From: JALZAI01 sp038207565
GTDB lineage: Bacteria > Actinomycetota > Actinomycetes > Mycobacteriales > Jatrophihabitantaceae
Reading direction: 5' to 3'
Length of the DNA stretch: 64,000 bases
Assembly: GCA_038207565.1 (NCBI GenBank)
Contig: JBBQZQ010000001.1
Location: 124,001-188,000 of the forward strand
Shown: piece by piece, positions 51,938 through 59,612 of the stretch
Numbering within the stretch: the first letter of the stretch is position 1
Layout: each line of letters opens with the position of its first letter
Position numbers and translations under genes: made by a program
Notes under the pieces: model-generated
Databases searched by the model: none
Seen by the model: the letters and a program-made list of their open reading frames with translations, nothing else
Told to the model about the DNA's origin: nothing

Positions 51938-52719
51938 CTCCCCGTGAAGATCGGCCGCTGTTTGGCGACGAAGGCTGCGGTCGCGTTGCGGTGATCGGCG
52001 GTCGCGCCCAGTGCGGCCTGCAGTTTGGCCTCACGCTGTAACGCATCGGCCAGCGTCGCCGACTGTGCGTACGCGAGCGACTCCTTGATCGCGGCGTAGG
52101 CCGCAGTCGGTCCTGCCGCCAGGCGCGCCGCGAGTTCCTGGGCGGCGGGCAGCAGTCGCTCGGGCTCGGCGACCGCGCTTACCAGACCCATGTCCAGGGC
52201 TGCGTCGGCCGTCACAGGTTCGGCCAGCAGCGCGAGTGCGGACGCCCGCGCTGACCCGATGAGGCGGGGCAGCGTCCAGGAGACTCCCGTGTCGAGGGTC
52301 AGCCCGATGTTGGCAAAGGCGATCAGGAAACCGGCCGAAGACGATGCGATGCGGAAGTCGCAGGCGAACGCGAGGCCGGCGCCGGCGCCGGCGGCCATCC
52401 CGTTCACCGCTGCGATCACCGGCTTGGGCATCGCGGCGAGATTCGTGACGATCGGGTTGTAGTGCGCAACGACGGTGCTCAGCGGTTCGGGCTCGAGCTC
52501 AAGATTGGCGACGTGCTCCTTGAGGTCCTGGCCCACGCAGAAGCCACGCCCTGCGCCGGTGAGCACGAGCGCGCGCACGGACTCGTCCGCGCGCGCCTCG
52601 ACGAGGGCGTCTAACAGCGCTTCCTTCAATGCGACCGACAGTGAGTTCATGCTCTCGGGCCGGTTCATGGTGAGCGTGACGACGGCGTCGGCACGCTCGA
52701 TCAGCAGTACGTCGGTCAT
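51934..52719 (-). CDS. Enoyl-CoA hydratase/isomerase, PaaG-like
   Basis: A 261-residue crotonase-fold enzyme. Oxyanion segments are GRGFCVGQDLKEH and GMAAGAGAGLAFACDFRIA; the active-site Asp region reads IGLTLDTGVSWTLPRLIG, which is the PaaG/2-(1,2-epoxy)phenylacetyl-CoA isomerase pattern more than a true hydratase. It may act in aromatic or fatty acyl-CoA breakdown, but no other paa genes are near. The start is ATG 52719 (MTDVLLIER); the open frame extends to 52740. The 3' end overlaps the tag stop by 3 nt. Confidence 0.85.
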   Translation of the reverse strand: MTDVLLIERADAVVTLTMNRPESMNSLSVALKEALLDALVEARADESVRALVLTGAGRGFCVGQDLKEHVANLELEPEPLSTVVAHYNPIVTNLAAMPKPVIAAVNGMAAGAGAGLAFACDFRIASSSAGFLIAFANIGLTLDTGVSWTLPRLIGSARASALALLAEPVTADAALDMGLVSAVAEPERLLPAAQELAARLAAGPTAAYAAIKESLAYAQSATLADALQREAKLQAALGATADHRNATAAFVAKQRPIFTGS

Positions 52720-52792
52720 AAGCTGCGACGCTACCGCCACCCAGGTTTGGGCGAGCGGGTCGCGATCAGGGAGAATGATCCCTCGACGTCAC

Positions 52793-52818
52793 GTGAGCGC
52801 GTGGCTCACCCAAGGAGG
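52793..52818 (+). promoter_or_regulatory. Hairpin and strong ribosome site before the DUF3117 gene
   Basis: GTGAGC-GCGTG-GCTCAC (52793-52809) is a 6-bp hairpin ending 2 nt before AAGGAGG (52812-52818), which sits 5 nt from the ATG at 52824. The strong ribosome site suggests a highly translated small protein; the hairpin could stabilise the 5' end. Confidence 0.4.
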
Positions 52819-52823
52819 TAGGC

Positions 52824-52991
52824 ATGGCGGCCATGAAGCCGCGGACGGGCGACGGTCCGCTCGAAGTCACCAAAGAAGGGCGCGGCATCGTCATGCGCGT
52901 TCCTCTCGAAGGCGGCGGGCGCCTTGTCGTGGAGATGACTCCGGACGAGGCGAGCGCCCTGGGCGATGCCCTCAAGCAGGTCGTCGACTGA
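52824..52991 (+). CDS. DUF3117 small conserved protein
   Basis: A 55-residue protein nearly identical in character to Rv1211 of M. tuberculosis: MAAMKPRTGDGPLEVTKEG followed by GRGIVMRVPLEGGG and the C-terminal VVEMTPDEASALGDALKQ. It is short, soluble and charged, with an alternating beta pattern and an end helix. The family is highly conserved in actinomycetes but has no known function to me. Its place between tag and the aminopeptidase/glgA region follows the mycobacterial order. A strong ribosome site precedes it and a strong terminator follows, so it is a stand-alone, highly expressed unit. Confidence 0.92.
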   Translation: MAAMKPRTGDGPLEVTKEGRGIVMRVPLEGGGRLVVEMTPDEASALGDALKQVVD

Positions 52992-53017
52992 TAAGTATCT
53001 GCAGGTATTCGTAGGAA

Positions 53018-53060
53018 CCGGCCCCGGATCCGCTACCTGGCGGGTCCGGGGCCGGACTTT
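53018..53060 (+). terminator. Intrinsic terminator after the DUF3117 gene
   Basis: CCGGCCCCGGATCCGC pairs with GCGGGTCCGGGGCCGG (16 bp, one G-U pair) across a 6-nt loop, followed by ACTTTA. It is one of the clearest terminator structures in the window, 26 nt after the stop codon. Confidence 0.85.
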
Positions 53061-53077
53061 ATGGGGACGATGCTGAC

Positions 53078-54415
53078 GTGATCGACATTCGGCTCGGTGG
53101 ATCGGGCGACGGCATCGAGCCGATCGTCGAGACAGCCGACACCACTGCACTGCGCGAGGCCGCCGGACTGCTCGCCCGCGACCTCCCGGCGGGCCGTACG
53201 GTGCTGCACCGGCCCGGTCTGGCAGGTGCTCGGCTGGTGGCGTTCGTCGAGGGACTGTCACTCGGCGCCTACCGTTACTCGCTGGGCTCCCGCCCGGTCC
53301 CCGCCCCGCGCGTCGTGGAACTGGCCGGGGTTGAGGACACCGTCTGGTTCGAGCGCGGCCTGGGCAATGCCGCCGCCACCGGTTGGGCTCGCGACATGGC
53401 CAACACCCCTGCCGGTACGAAGACACCGGCCTGGCTCGGCGCGCAGGCGGCCGCGCGGCTGGGTGACGCTGGAGTAAAGGTAACCGTGCACGACGAGCGA
53501 TGGCTGAACGAAAACCGCTTCGGCGGCGTCCTTGCCGTCGGTGGTGGATCGGCCGCGCCGCCGCGGCTGATAGAGGCGCGGTGGCGGCCGCGCGGCGTCC
53601 GGGCCAATGGGCACGTCGTCCTCCTCGGCAAGGGAATCACCTTCGACACTGGCGGACTGAACATCAAGCGTGGCGACGGCATGTTCACCATGAAGACCGA
53701 CATGGCCGGCGGCGCCGCCGTCCTCGCCGCGCTGTGGTTGACGGCGCAGCGCCGCACGCCGATCAGGGTCACGGCGCTGGTGCCGAGCGCCGAAAATTCC
53801 GTCGGCGGCGCGTCCTACCGGCCCGGAGACGTCGTGCGGCAATACGGCGGCCGGACGAGCGAGATCGCGAACACCGACGCCGAGGGACGCATCGTGCTCG
53901 CCGACGCGATGGCCTATGCGGTCGCCCGACTGCGTCCCACCGCTCTCGTCGATGTCGCCACGCTGACCGGCGCGATGAAGGTGGCGCTCGGGGTACGCAC
54001 CGGCGCGCTGTTCGCGACCGACGACGACCTGGCCCACGCGCTGATCGCGGCAGGGCAGCGATCCGGCGAGCCGCTGTGGCGCCTGCCCCTCTCGCCCGAC
54101 TACGAGCCGCGGCTGCGCTCGGAGATCGCCGACGCGACCAACTCGCCGGGTAACCCAGGCGCCATCACGGCGGCGCTGTTCCTGCAGCATTTCCGGGGGG
54201 ACGTGCCGTGGGCCCACCTCGACATCGCCGGGCCGGCGCGCGCCGCGAAGGACGACGGCATCCGTTCGCAGGGCGCGACCGGCTTCGGGGCCTGCCTGCT
54301 CGCCGACTGGTTGGACACGCTCGCCTCCGATCGTGGTTCTTTCCCCCGCGCTGAACCGGACAAAGAACCACGATCGCGCTCGATCGCACTCGATCGCGCT
54401 CGATCGCGCTCGTGA
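53078..54415 (+). CDS. pepA: Leucyl aminopeptidase (M17)
   Basis: A 445-residue two-metal aminopeptidase that trims N-terminal residues from peptides. Metal and active-site segments are GKGITFDTGGLNIK, MKTDMAGGAAVL and the M17 signature NTDAEGRIVLADAM. The natural end of the domain is at LLADWLDTL; the last 28 or so residues (from ASDRGSFPRAEPD) are encoded by the dispersed palindrome and a 10-bp tandem repeat, so this tail is recent. It should not disturb the hexamer core. GTG start at 53078. It is convergent with glgA with only 5 nt between the stops. Confidence 0.9.
   Translation: MIDIRLGGSGDGIEPIVETADTTALREAAGLLARDLPAGRTVLHRPGLAGARLVAFVEGLSLGAYRYSLGSRPVPAPRVVELAGVEDTVWFERGLGNAAATGWARDMANTPAGTKTPAWLGAQAAARLGDAGVKVTVHDERWLNENRFGGVLAVGGGSAAPPRLIEARWRPRGVRANGHVVLLGKGITFDTGGLNIKRGDGMFTMKTDMAGGAAVLAALWLTAQRRTPIRVTALVPSAENSVGGASYRPGDVVRQYGGRTSEIANTDAEGRIVLADAMAYAVARLRPTALVDVATLTGAMKVALGVRTGALFATDDDLAHALIAAGQRSGEPLWRLPLSPDYEPRLRSEIADATNSPGNPGAITAALFLQHFRGDVPWAHLDIAGPARAAKDDGIRSQGATGFGACLLADWLDTLASDRGSFPRAEPDKEPRSRSIALDRARSRS
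54328..54376. repeat. Dispersed palindrome, copy 2, inside the pepA 3' end
   Basis: Arms CGATCGTGGTTCTTT (54328-54342) and exact complement (54362-54376), spacer 19 nt, matching copy 1 at 45184 in arm core and spacer length but not in spacer sequence. Here it lies within the last codons of pepA, before the convergent glgA stop, and is read as protein. Confidence 0.85.
54371..54412. repeat. CGATCGCGCT tandem repeat
   Basis: Four 10-bp units (one with a single change to CGATCGCACT) plus CG, directly abutting the right arm of the palindrome. It encodes the Arg/Ser-rich last residues of PepA. A 10-bp unit shifts frame when copy number changes, so the C-terminus of PepA would vary between strains. 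Confidence 0.85.
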
Positions 54416-54420
54416 GCGGG

Positions 54421-55578
54421 CTAGAGCAGCGACTCGTACAGCTCCACCGTCCGGTGCGCGATGGCGTCCCAACCGAACTCGTGCACCGCACGCTGGCGCC
54501 CCGCGCGCCCCATCGCCGCGGCGCGCACCGGGTCCGCGCAGAGCGAGTTGACCGCGTCCGCGATCCCCGCCTCGAACTCGTCGGCCGGAACGGGCAGGTA
54601 GGGCACCAGCAGGCCGTTGAGCCCGTCCGCCACGACCTCGGGGATGCCGCCGATGGCACTCGCGACGACCGCCGTCTCGGTTGCCATGGCCTCGAGGTTC
54701 ACGATGCCCAGAGGCTCGTACACCGACGGGCAGACGAACACCGTCGCGTGGGTCAACAGTTCCACGATCTCCGGACGGGGCAGCATGTCGCGGATCCAGA
54801 TCACGCCGGTGCGGGTCCCGGCCAGAGCGGTGACGGTCGCCTCGGTCTCGGCGGCGATCTCCTTCGTGTCCGGCGCGCCGGCGCAGAGCACGAGCTGGAT
54901 GGCCGGGTCGAAGGACTCCGCCGCTGCCAACAGGTGCGCGAGGCCCTTCTGCCGGGTAATCCGTCCGACAAAGATGACGTATGGGCGGCTGCGGTCGATA
55001 CCGAAGCGGTCGAGCAGGTCGTCGGACTCGGTGGGGGCGTACATCTGCGTGTCGATGCCGTTGTGAATGACGTGCACGCGGGACGGGTCGACGAATGGGT
55101 AGGCGTCGAGGATGTCGGCGCGCATCCCGTAGGAAACCGCGACGATGGCCTGCGCCGTCTCGTAGGCCTGCCGTTCCGCCCACGACGACACCTCGTAGCC
55201 GCCGCCCAGCTGCTCGGCCTTCCACGGACGGGCCGGTTCCAGCGAGTGAGCCGAGAGCACGTGCGGCACCTTGTGCATCGCCGCGCCGAGAACGCCCGCC
55301 ATGTTGGCATACCAGGTGTGCGAGTGCAGCACGTCGGCATTGCCGACGTTGGCCGCCATCTCGAGATCCACGCCCAGGGTGCGCAACGCGGCATTCGCGC
55401 TCGCCAGGCCGACCGGCGTGCGGTAAGCGCGCACCCCTGCCTCGTCGCGGTCGGCGCCGAAGGCGTGCACGTCCACATCCACGATCCGGCGCAGTTCGCG
55501 CACGAGGAACTCGACATGGACGCCCGCCCCGCCGTACACCTCAGGGGGGTACTCGCGGGTCAGCACCGCTACGCGCAT
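54421..55578 (-). CDS. glgA: Glycogen synthase / maltose-1-phosphate synthase, GT4
   Basis: A 385-residue glycosyltransferase of family GT4, the actinobacterial GlgA (also called GlgM). It transfers glucose from ADP-glucose to glucan or to glucose-1-phosphate to form maltose-1-phosphate. Motifs are YPPEVYGGAGVHVEFLVREL (donor loop), FVGRITRQKGLAHLL and the C-terminal E-x7-E region VCPSVYEPLGIVNLEAMATETAV. The start is ATG 55578, divergent from glgC across 67 bp, as in mycobacteria (Rv1212c/Rv1213). Confidence 0.95.
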   Translation of the reverse strand: MRVAVLTREYPPEVYGGAGVHVEFLVRELRRIVDVDVHAFGADRDEAGVRAYRTPVGLASANAALRTLGVDLEMAANVGNADVLHSHTWYANMAGVLGAAMHKVPHVLSAHSLEPARPWKAEQLGGGYEVSSWAERQAYETAQAIVAVSYGMRADILDAYPFVDPSRVHVIHNGIDTQMYAPTESDDLLDRFGIDRSRPYVIFVGRITRQKGLAHLLAAAESFDPAIQLVLCAGAPDTKEIAAETEATVTALAGTRTGVIWIRDMLPRPEIVELLTHATVFVCPSVYEPLGIVNLEAMATETAVVASAIGGIPEVVADGLNGLLVPYLPVPADEFEAGIADAVNSLCADPVRAAAMGRAGRQRAVHEFGWDAIAHRTVELYESLL

Positions 55579-55645
55579 GGCTGAGACCTTAGCCCCGAGA
55601 AGCGGGGGTGCTGACCAACCAGTGTTCGACCGTTAGGGTTGCCCC
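55579..55645. promoter_or_regulatory. Divergent glgA-glgC promoter region
   Basis: A 67-bp gap between divergent start codons must contain both promoters. TTAGGG and TAGCCC-like sequences are present (TAGGGT at 55634-55639), but no unambiguous boxes. The short shared region suggests coordinated control of the two glycogen genes. Confidence 0.4.
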
Positions 55646-56866
55646 ATGGTGAGGGAGCCGCGAGTTCTCGGCATGGTGCTGGCCGGTGGCGAGGGCAAAC
55701 GGCTGTGGCCGCTGACCGCGGACCGCGCGAAGCCGGCGGTGCCCTTCGGCGGCAACTACCGCCTGATCGACTTCGTGCTGTCCAGCCTGGTGAACGCCGG
55801 CTACCTGCGAATCTGTGTCCTCACCCAGTACAAGTCCCACTCGCTCGATCGCCACATCACCCAGACCTGGCGCATGTCGACGGTGATCGGCAACTACATC
55901 ACGCCGGTGCCCGCGCAGCAGCGTCTCGGCCCGCGCTGGTACACCGGCAGTGCGGATGCGATCCTGCAGTCGTCCAACCTGATCTACGACGACAAGCCCG
56001 ACTACATCGTCGTGTTCGGCGCGGATCACGTGTACCGCATGGATCCGCGGCAGATGGTCGCGCAGCACATCCAGTCCGGAGCGGGGGCCACCGTCGCCGG
56101 TATCCGCGTGCCGAGGTCGGAGGCGAGTGCGTTCGGCGTGATCGACGCAGCGGCCGACGGAAAGGTGAAGGGCTTCCTGGAGAAGCCGGCCGATCCGCCC
56201 GGGCTTCCCGACAACCCCGACCAGACCTTCGCCTCGATGGGCAACTACGTGTTCTCGACCCAGGCGCTGCTCGACGTGCTTCGGGAGGACGCCGACGACG
56301 AGGATTCAGTGCACGACATGGGCGGCAGCATCATGCCGATGATGGTCAAGCAGGACCAGGCCTATGTGTACGACTTCGACGACAACGACGTGCCGGGCGC
56401 AGAGGAACGCGACCGCGGGTACTGGCGCGACGTCGGGACGCTGGACGCCTACTACGACGCGCACATGGATCTCGTCAACGTCCACCCGATCTTCAACCTC
56501 TACAACCAGCAGTGGCCGATCTACACCCATCACGCTCATCTGCCCTCAGCCAAGTTCGTCGAGGGCGGGATCGCCCAGGAGTCCCTCGTGGGCGCGGGGA
56601 CGATCGTGTCCAGCGCGACGGTGCGCCACAGCATCCTGTCGCCGAACGTGCATCTGCACGCCGGGGCCTACGTCGAGGGTTCGGTGCTGCTGGACGGCGT
56701 CCAGATCGGCCGGGGCGCAGTCGTACGCCGGGCGATCCTGGACAAGGACGTCGTGGTGCCCGAGGGCGCCCACATCGGCGTCGACCTGGAGCTCGATCGC
56801 TCGCGCTACCACGTGTCCGAGGGCGGCGTCGTCGTGCTCGGCAAGAACCAGCTCGCGCTGCCCTGA
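55646..56866 (+). CDS. glgC: Glucose-1-phosphate adenylyltransferase
   Basis: A 406-residue enzyme making ADP-glucose from glucose-1-phosphate and ATP, the committed step of glycogen synthesis. Motifs are the nucleotide loop MVLAGGEGKRLWPLTADRAKPAVPFGG, YRLIDFVLSSLVNAG, the substrate segment FLEKP, and the C-terminal left-handed beta-helix (VEGSVLLDGVQIGRGAVVRRAILDKDV). The family's allosteric Arg/Lys N-terminus is present. The ATG is at 55646; a GC-rich 10-bp repeat follows the stop. Confidence 0.96.
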   Translation: MVREPRVLGMVLAGGEGKRLWPLTADRAKPAVPFGGNYRLIDFVLSSLVNAGYLRICVLTQYKSHSLDRHITQTWRMSTVIGNYITPVPAQQRLGPRWYTGSADAILQSSNLIYDDKPDYIVVFGADHVYRMDPRQMVAQHIQSGAGATVAGIRVPRSEASAFGVIDAAADGKVKGFLEKPADPPGLPDNPDQTFASMGNYVFSTQALLDVLREDADDEDSVHDMGGSIMPMMVKQDQAYVYDFDDNDVPGAEERDRGYWRDVGTLDAYYDAHMDLVNVHPIFNLYNQQWPIYTHHAHLPSAKFVEGGIAQESLVGAGTIVSSATVRHSILSPNVHLHAGAYVEGSVLLDGVQIGRGAVVRRAILDKDVVVPEGAHIGVDLELDRSRYHVSEGGVVVLGKNQLALP

Positions 56867-56875
56867 TCGTTGCGC

Positions 56876-56911
56876 GGCCCCAGGCGGCCCCAGGCGGCCC
56901 CAGGCGGCCCC
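56876..56911. repeat. GGCCCCAGGC tandem repeat after glgC
   Basis: Three exact 10-bp units plus a partial fourth (GGCCCC) start 10 nt after the glgC stop in non-coding DNA. It may be a minisatellite suitable for strain typing, or part of the terminator region. No gene is disrupted. Confidence 0.8.
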
Positions 56912-57022
56912 TGCGCGGCCCGACGCGGCACAGATCGGCACCAATCGCCCCGCCGCCCCGACCGGCGTGGCCGGGCCTTGCCTTCCTCGTTAGGGTAGGC
57001 CACCCATGACCGAGGAGATCCG

Positions 57023-57919
57023 GTGTCCTTCCGTTCCCGTGTGCTCGTTCCAACGCTCGCCATGTCCGCTGCGGCGTCGCTGCTGCTGACCGGCTGCGCC
57101 AGTAACAGCGAGGGCGGTGGTCCGACCAGCACGGTCACCCCGACCGTCACCAAGGACACGTCGCTGAACTCCCTCGTCCCCGCCAAGATCAAGTCCGCCG
57201 GCACGCTGGTCGTAGGCGTCAATGTGCCGTACTCGCCCAACGAGTTCGTCCAGGGCGGCAAGGTCGTCGGGTTCGATGTCGACCTGATGGACGCGACGGC
57301 CAAGAAGCTGGGCCTCGCGACCAAGTACCGTCAGGCCGCCTTCGAGAAGATCATTCCGGCGGTCGGCGCGGGCACCTTCGACATCGGCATGTCCTCATTC
57401 ACCGACACGAAGGAGCGCGAGAAGTCGGTCGACTTCGTGACCTACTTCAGCGCCGGGATCCTCTGGGCGGCCCCGAAGGGCAAGCCGGTCGATCCCACGA
57501 AGGCGTGCGGGCTGACCGTCGCCGTCCAGTCGAACACGACCGAACAGCAGGACCAGCTTCCGACGCTCAGCAAGGCATGCACGAAGGCCGGCAAGAAGCC
57601 GATCAAGATTCTTGCCTACACCAGCCAGGACAACGCCACGAACGCGGTTGTGCTCGGCAAGGCGAACGCCATGTCGGCGGACTCCCCGGTGACCGCGTAT
57701 GCGATCAAGCAGAGCGGCGGGAAGCTGCATCAGGCCGGCCAGATCACCGAGGCGGCACCCTACGGCTGGCCGGTCAAGAAGGGCTCGACCCTCGTCCAAG
57801 CGATGCAGAAGGCGCTGCAGGCACTGATCGACGACGGTACCTACAGCCAGATCTGCAAGAAGTGGGGAGTCCAGTCCGGCGAGATAAAGACCGCAGCCGT
57901 CAACGGAGCGACCAGCTGA
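57023..57919 (+). CDS. Amino acid ABC transporter substrate-binding lipoprotein
   Basis: A 298-residue family 3 solute-binding protein. A signal peptide ends in the lipobox LLTGC (Cys at residue 25), so it is a membrane-anchored lipoprotein. Ligand-binding segments are LVVGVNVPYSPNEF, GFDVDLMDATAKKLG, MSSFTDTKEREKSVDFVTYF and the hinge region NAMSADSPVTAYAIKQS. Polar amino acids or glutamine-type ligands are typical. GTG start at 57023. It is the first of three transport genes, all coupled by 4-nt overlaps. Confidence 0.93.
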   Translation: MSFRSRVLVPTLAMSAAASLLLTGCASNSEGGGPTSTVTPTVTKDTSLNSLVPAKIKSAGTLVVGVNVPYSPNEFVQGGKVVGFDVDLMDATAKKLGLATKYRQAAFEKIIPAVGAGTFDIGMSSFTDTKEREKSVDFVTYFSAGILWAAPKGKPVDPTKACGLTVAVQSNTTEQQDQLPTLSKACTKAGKKPIKILAYTSQDNATNAVVLGKANAMSADSPVTAYAIKQSGGKLHQAGQITEAAPYGWPVKKGSTLVQAMQKALQALIDDGTYSQICKKWGVQSGEIKTAAVNGATS

Positions 57920-58830
57920 GCACAACCGGTCGGGACGGCACGATATCGGCCGTCCCGCTGCGGCGTCCGGGGCGATTGCTCGCCGCGGTCGTCATCGTCG
58001 CGCTGCTCGCCCTATTCGTGTACGGCGCGGCGACCAACGACAACTACGAGTGGGCGACCTACCGCAAGTACCTCTTCGACCAGCGCATCTCCGAGGGAGC
58101 GTGGGTCACCATCCAGGTGACGTTCTGGTCGATGTTGTTCGGCATCGTCCTCGGGGTGATCCTGGCGGTCATGCGGTTGACGCCGAACCCCGTACTGCAG
58201 TCGGTGTCCTGGCTGTACCTGTGGATCTTCCGGGGGACCCCCGTGTACGTGCAGCTGGTGTTCTGGGGGCTGTTCACGACCCTGTACCCGCACATGGCGC
58301 TCGGCGTTCCGTTCGGCCCGCAGCTGGTGCATGTGGACGTCCAGAGCGTGGACGCGGCGTTCTTCTTCGCCTGCCTGGGTCTGGCGCTGAACGAGGCGGC
58401 GTACATGGCCGAGATCGTGCGCGCCGGAATCTCCTCGGTCGGCGAGGGGCAGGCGGAGGCCGCGACCGCCCTGGGGATGTCTTGGGGGTTGACCATGCGC
58501 CGCATCGTGCTGCCGCAGGCGATGCGGGTGATCATCCCGCCGACCGGGAACGAGCTGATCAGCATGCTCAAGACGACGTCGCTGGTCGTCGCCGTCCCGC
58601 TGAGCACCGATCTCTACAACCAGCAGAATCAGATTTCCGGGGTCATCTTCCGCCCGATTCCGCTGCTGCTGGTCGCGGCCACGTGGTATCTCGCCATCAC
58701 CAGCGTGTTGATGGTCGGCCAGTACTTCCTGGAGAAGCGCTTCTCGCGAGGCGCGTCCCGCAAGATGACCGGGCGCCAGGCGCGCGCGATGGCCGGCGTG
58801 ATGCGACGGGACGGGTCGGCGAAGATATGA
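57916..58830 (+). CDS. Amino acid ABC transporter permease (CTG start likely)
   Basis: A 304-residue HisM/GlnP-type permease with about six helices (AVVIVALLALFVYGAAT is helix 1; the EAA loop is AEAATALGMSWGLTMRRIVLPQAM). No ATG, GTG or TTG lies in frame between the binding-protein stop and helix 1. A CTG at 57916 overlaps that stop as CTGA, in register with the ATGA/GTGA overlaps elsewhere, and GGAG (57905-57908) sits 7 nt upstream. Translation from CTG gives MSTTGRDGTISAVPLRR, which looks like a proper N-terminus. The next GTG in frame (58018) would remove most of helix 1. The permease probably homodimerises. Confidence 0.85.
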   Translation: MSTTGRDGTISAVPLRRPGRLLAAVVIVALLALFVYGAATNDNYEWATYRKYLFDQRISEGAWVTIQVTFWSMLFGIVLGVILAVMRLTPNPVLQSVSWLYLWIFRGTPVYVQLVFWGLFTTLYPHMALGVPFGPQLVHVDVQSVDAAFFFACLGLALNEAAYMAEIVRAGISSVGEGQAEAATALGMSWGLTMRRIVLPQAMRVIIPPTGNELISMLKTTSLVVAVPLSTDLYNQQNQISGVIFRPIPLLLVAATWYLAITSVLMVGQYFLEKRFSRGASRKMTGRQARAMAGVMRRDGSAKI

Positions 58831-59612
58831 CCGCAGTGGGTGAGACGTCGGGCGAACTGATGGTGCGCGCGGTCGATGTGCACAAGCGCTTCGGGGCCGT
58901 GGAGGTACTCAGGGGGATCGACCTCACCGTCGGCCCGGGGCAGGTGATGTGCCTGATCGGGCCTTCGGGGTCGGGCAAGACCACGTTCCTGCGCTGCATC
59001 AACCACCTCGAGCAGATCAACGGCGGCCGGCTCTACGTCGGCGGTTCGTTGATGGGCTACGCCGAGAAGGGCGACAAGCTGCACGAGCTGTCCCCTCGCG
59101 ACGCCGCCAGGCAACGACGTGACATCGGGATGGTGTTCCAGCACTTCAATCTGTTCCCGCACATGACGGCGCTGGAGAACATCGTCGAGGCTCCGACCCG
59201 GGTGAAACGGGTGCCGCGTCGGGCAGCCGCCGAGCGGGCGCGGGGTCTGCTCGACCAGGTCGGGCTCGGCGACAAGGAGCATTCCTACCCGGCGCAGATG
59301 TCCGGCGGGCAGCAGCAGCGCCTCGCCATCGCGCGAGCGTTGGCCATGCAGCCGAAGCTGATGCTCTTCGACGAGCCCACATCGGCGCTCGACCCAGAGC
59401 TGGTCGGTGAGGTGCTCGACGTGATGAAGGCGCTGGCCAAGGAGGGCATGACGATGGTCGTGGTCACCCACGAGATGGGCTTCGCACGCGAGGTCGCGGA
59501 CCAGCTGGTCTTCATGGACGACGGTGTGGTGGTCGAGGCAGGCGATCCACGCGAAGTGCTGGCGAATCCGCAGAACGAGCGGACGAAGCTCTTCCTGTCG
59601 AAAGTCCTGTAG
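58827..59612 (+). CDS. Amino acid ABC transporter ATPase
   Basis: A 261-residue ATP-binding protein of the GlnQ/HisP group. Walker A is GPSGSGKTTFLR, the signature is MSGGQQQRLAIARAL, Walker B is KLMLFDEPTSALD, and the H-loop is MVVVTHEMGFAREV. A 10-residue insert around MGYAEKGDKLHEL is typical of some actinobacterial members. ATGA overlap with the permease stop. It drives import of the ligand captured by the lipoprotein. Its last codon overlaps the GTG of the FAD oxidoreductase. Confidence 0.95.
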   Translation: MTAVGETSGELMVRAVDVHKRFGAVEVLRGIDLTVGPGQVMCLIGPSGSGKTTFLRCINHLEQINGGRLYVGGSLMGYAEKGDKLHELSPRDAARQRRDIGMVFQHFNLFPHMTALENIVEAPTRVKRVPRRAAAERARGLLDQVGLGDKEHSYPAQMSGGQQQRLAIARALAMQPKLMLFDEPTSALDPELVGEVLDVMKALAKEGMTMVVVTHEMGFAREVADQLVFMDDGVVVEAGDPREVLANPQNERTKLFLSKVL

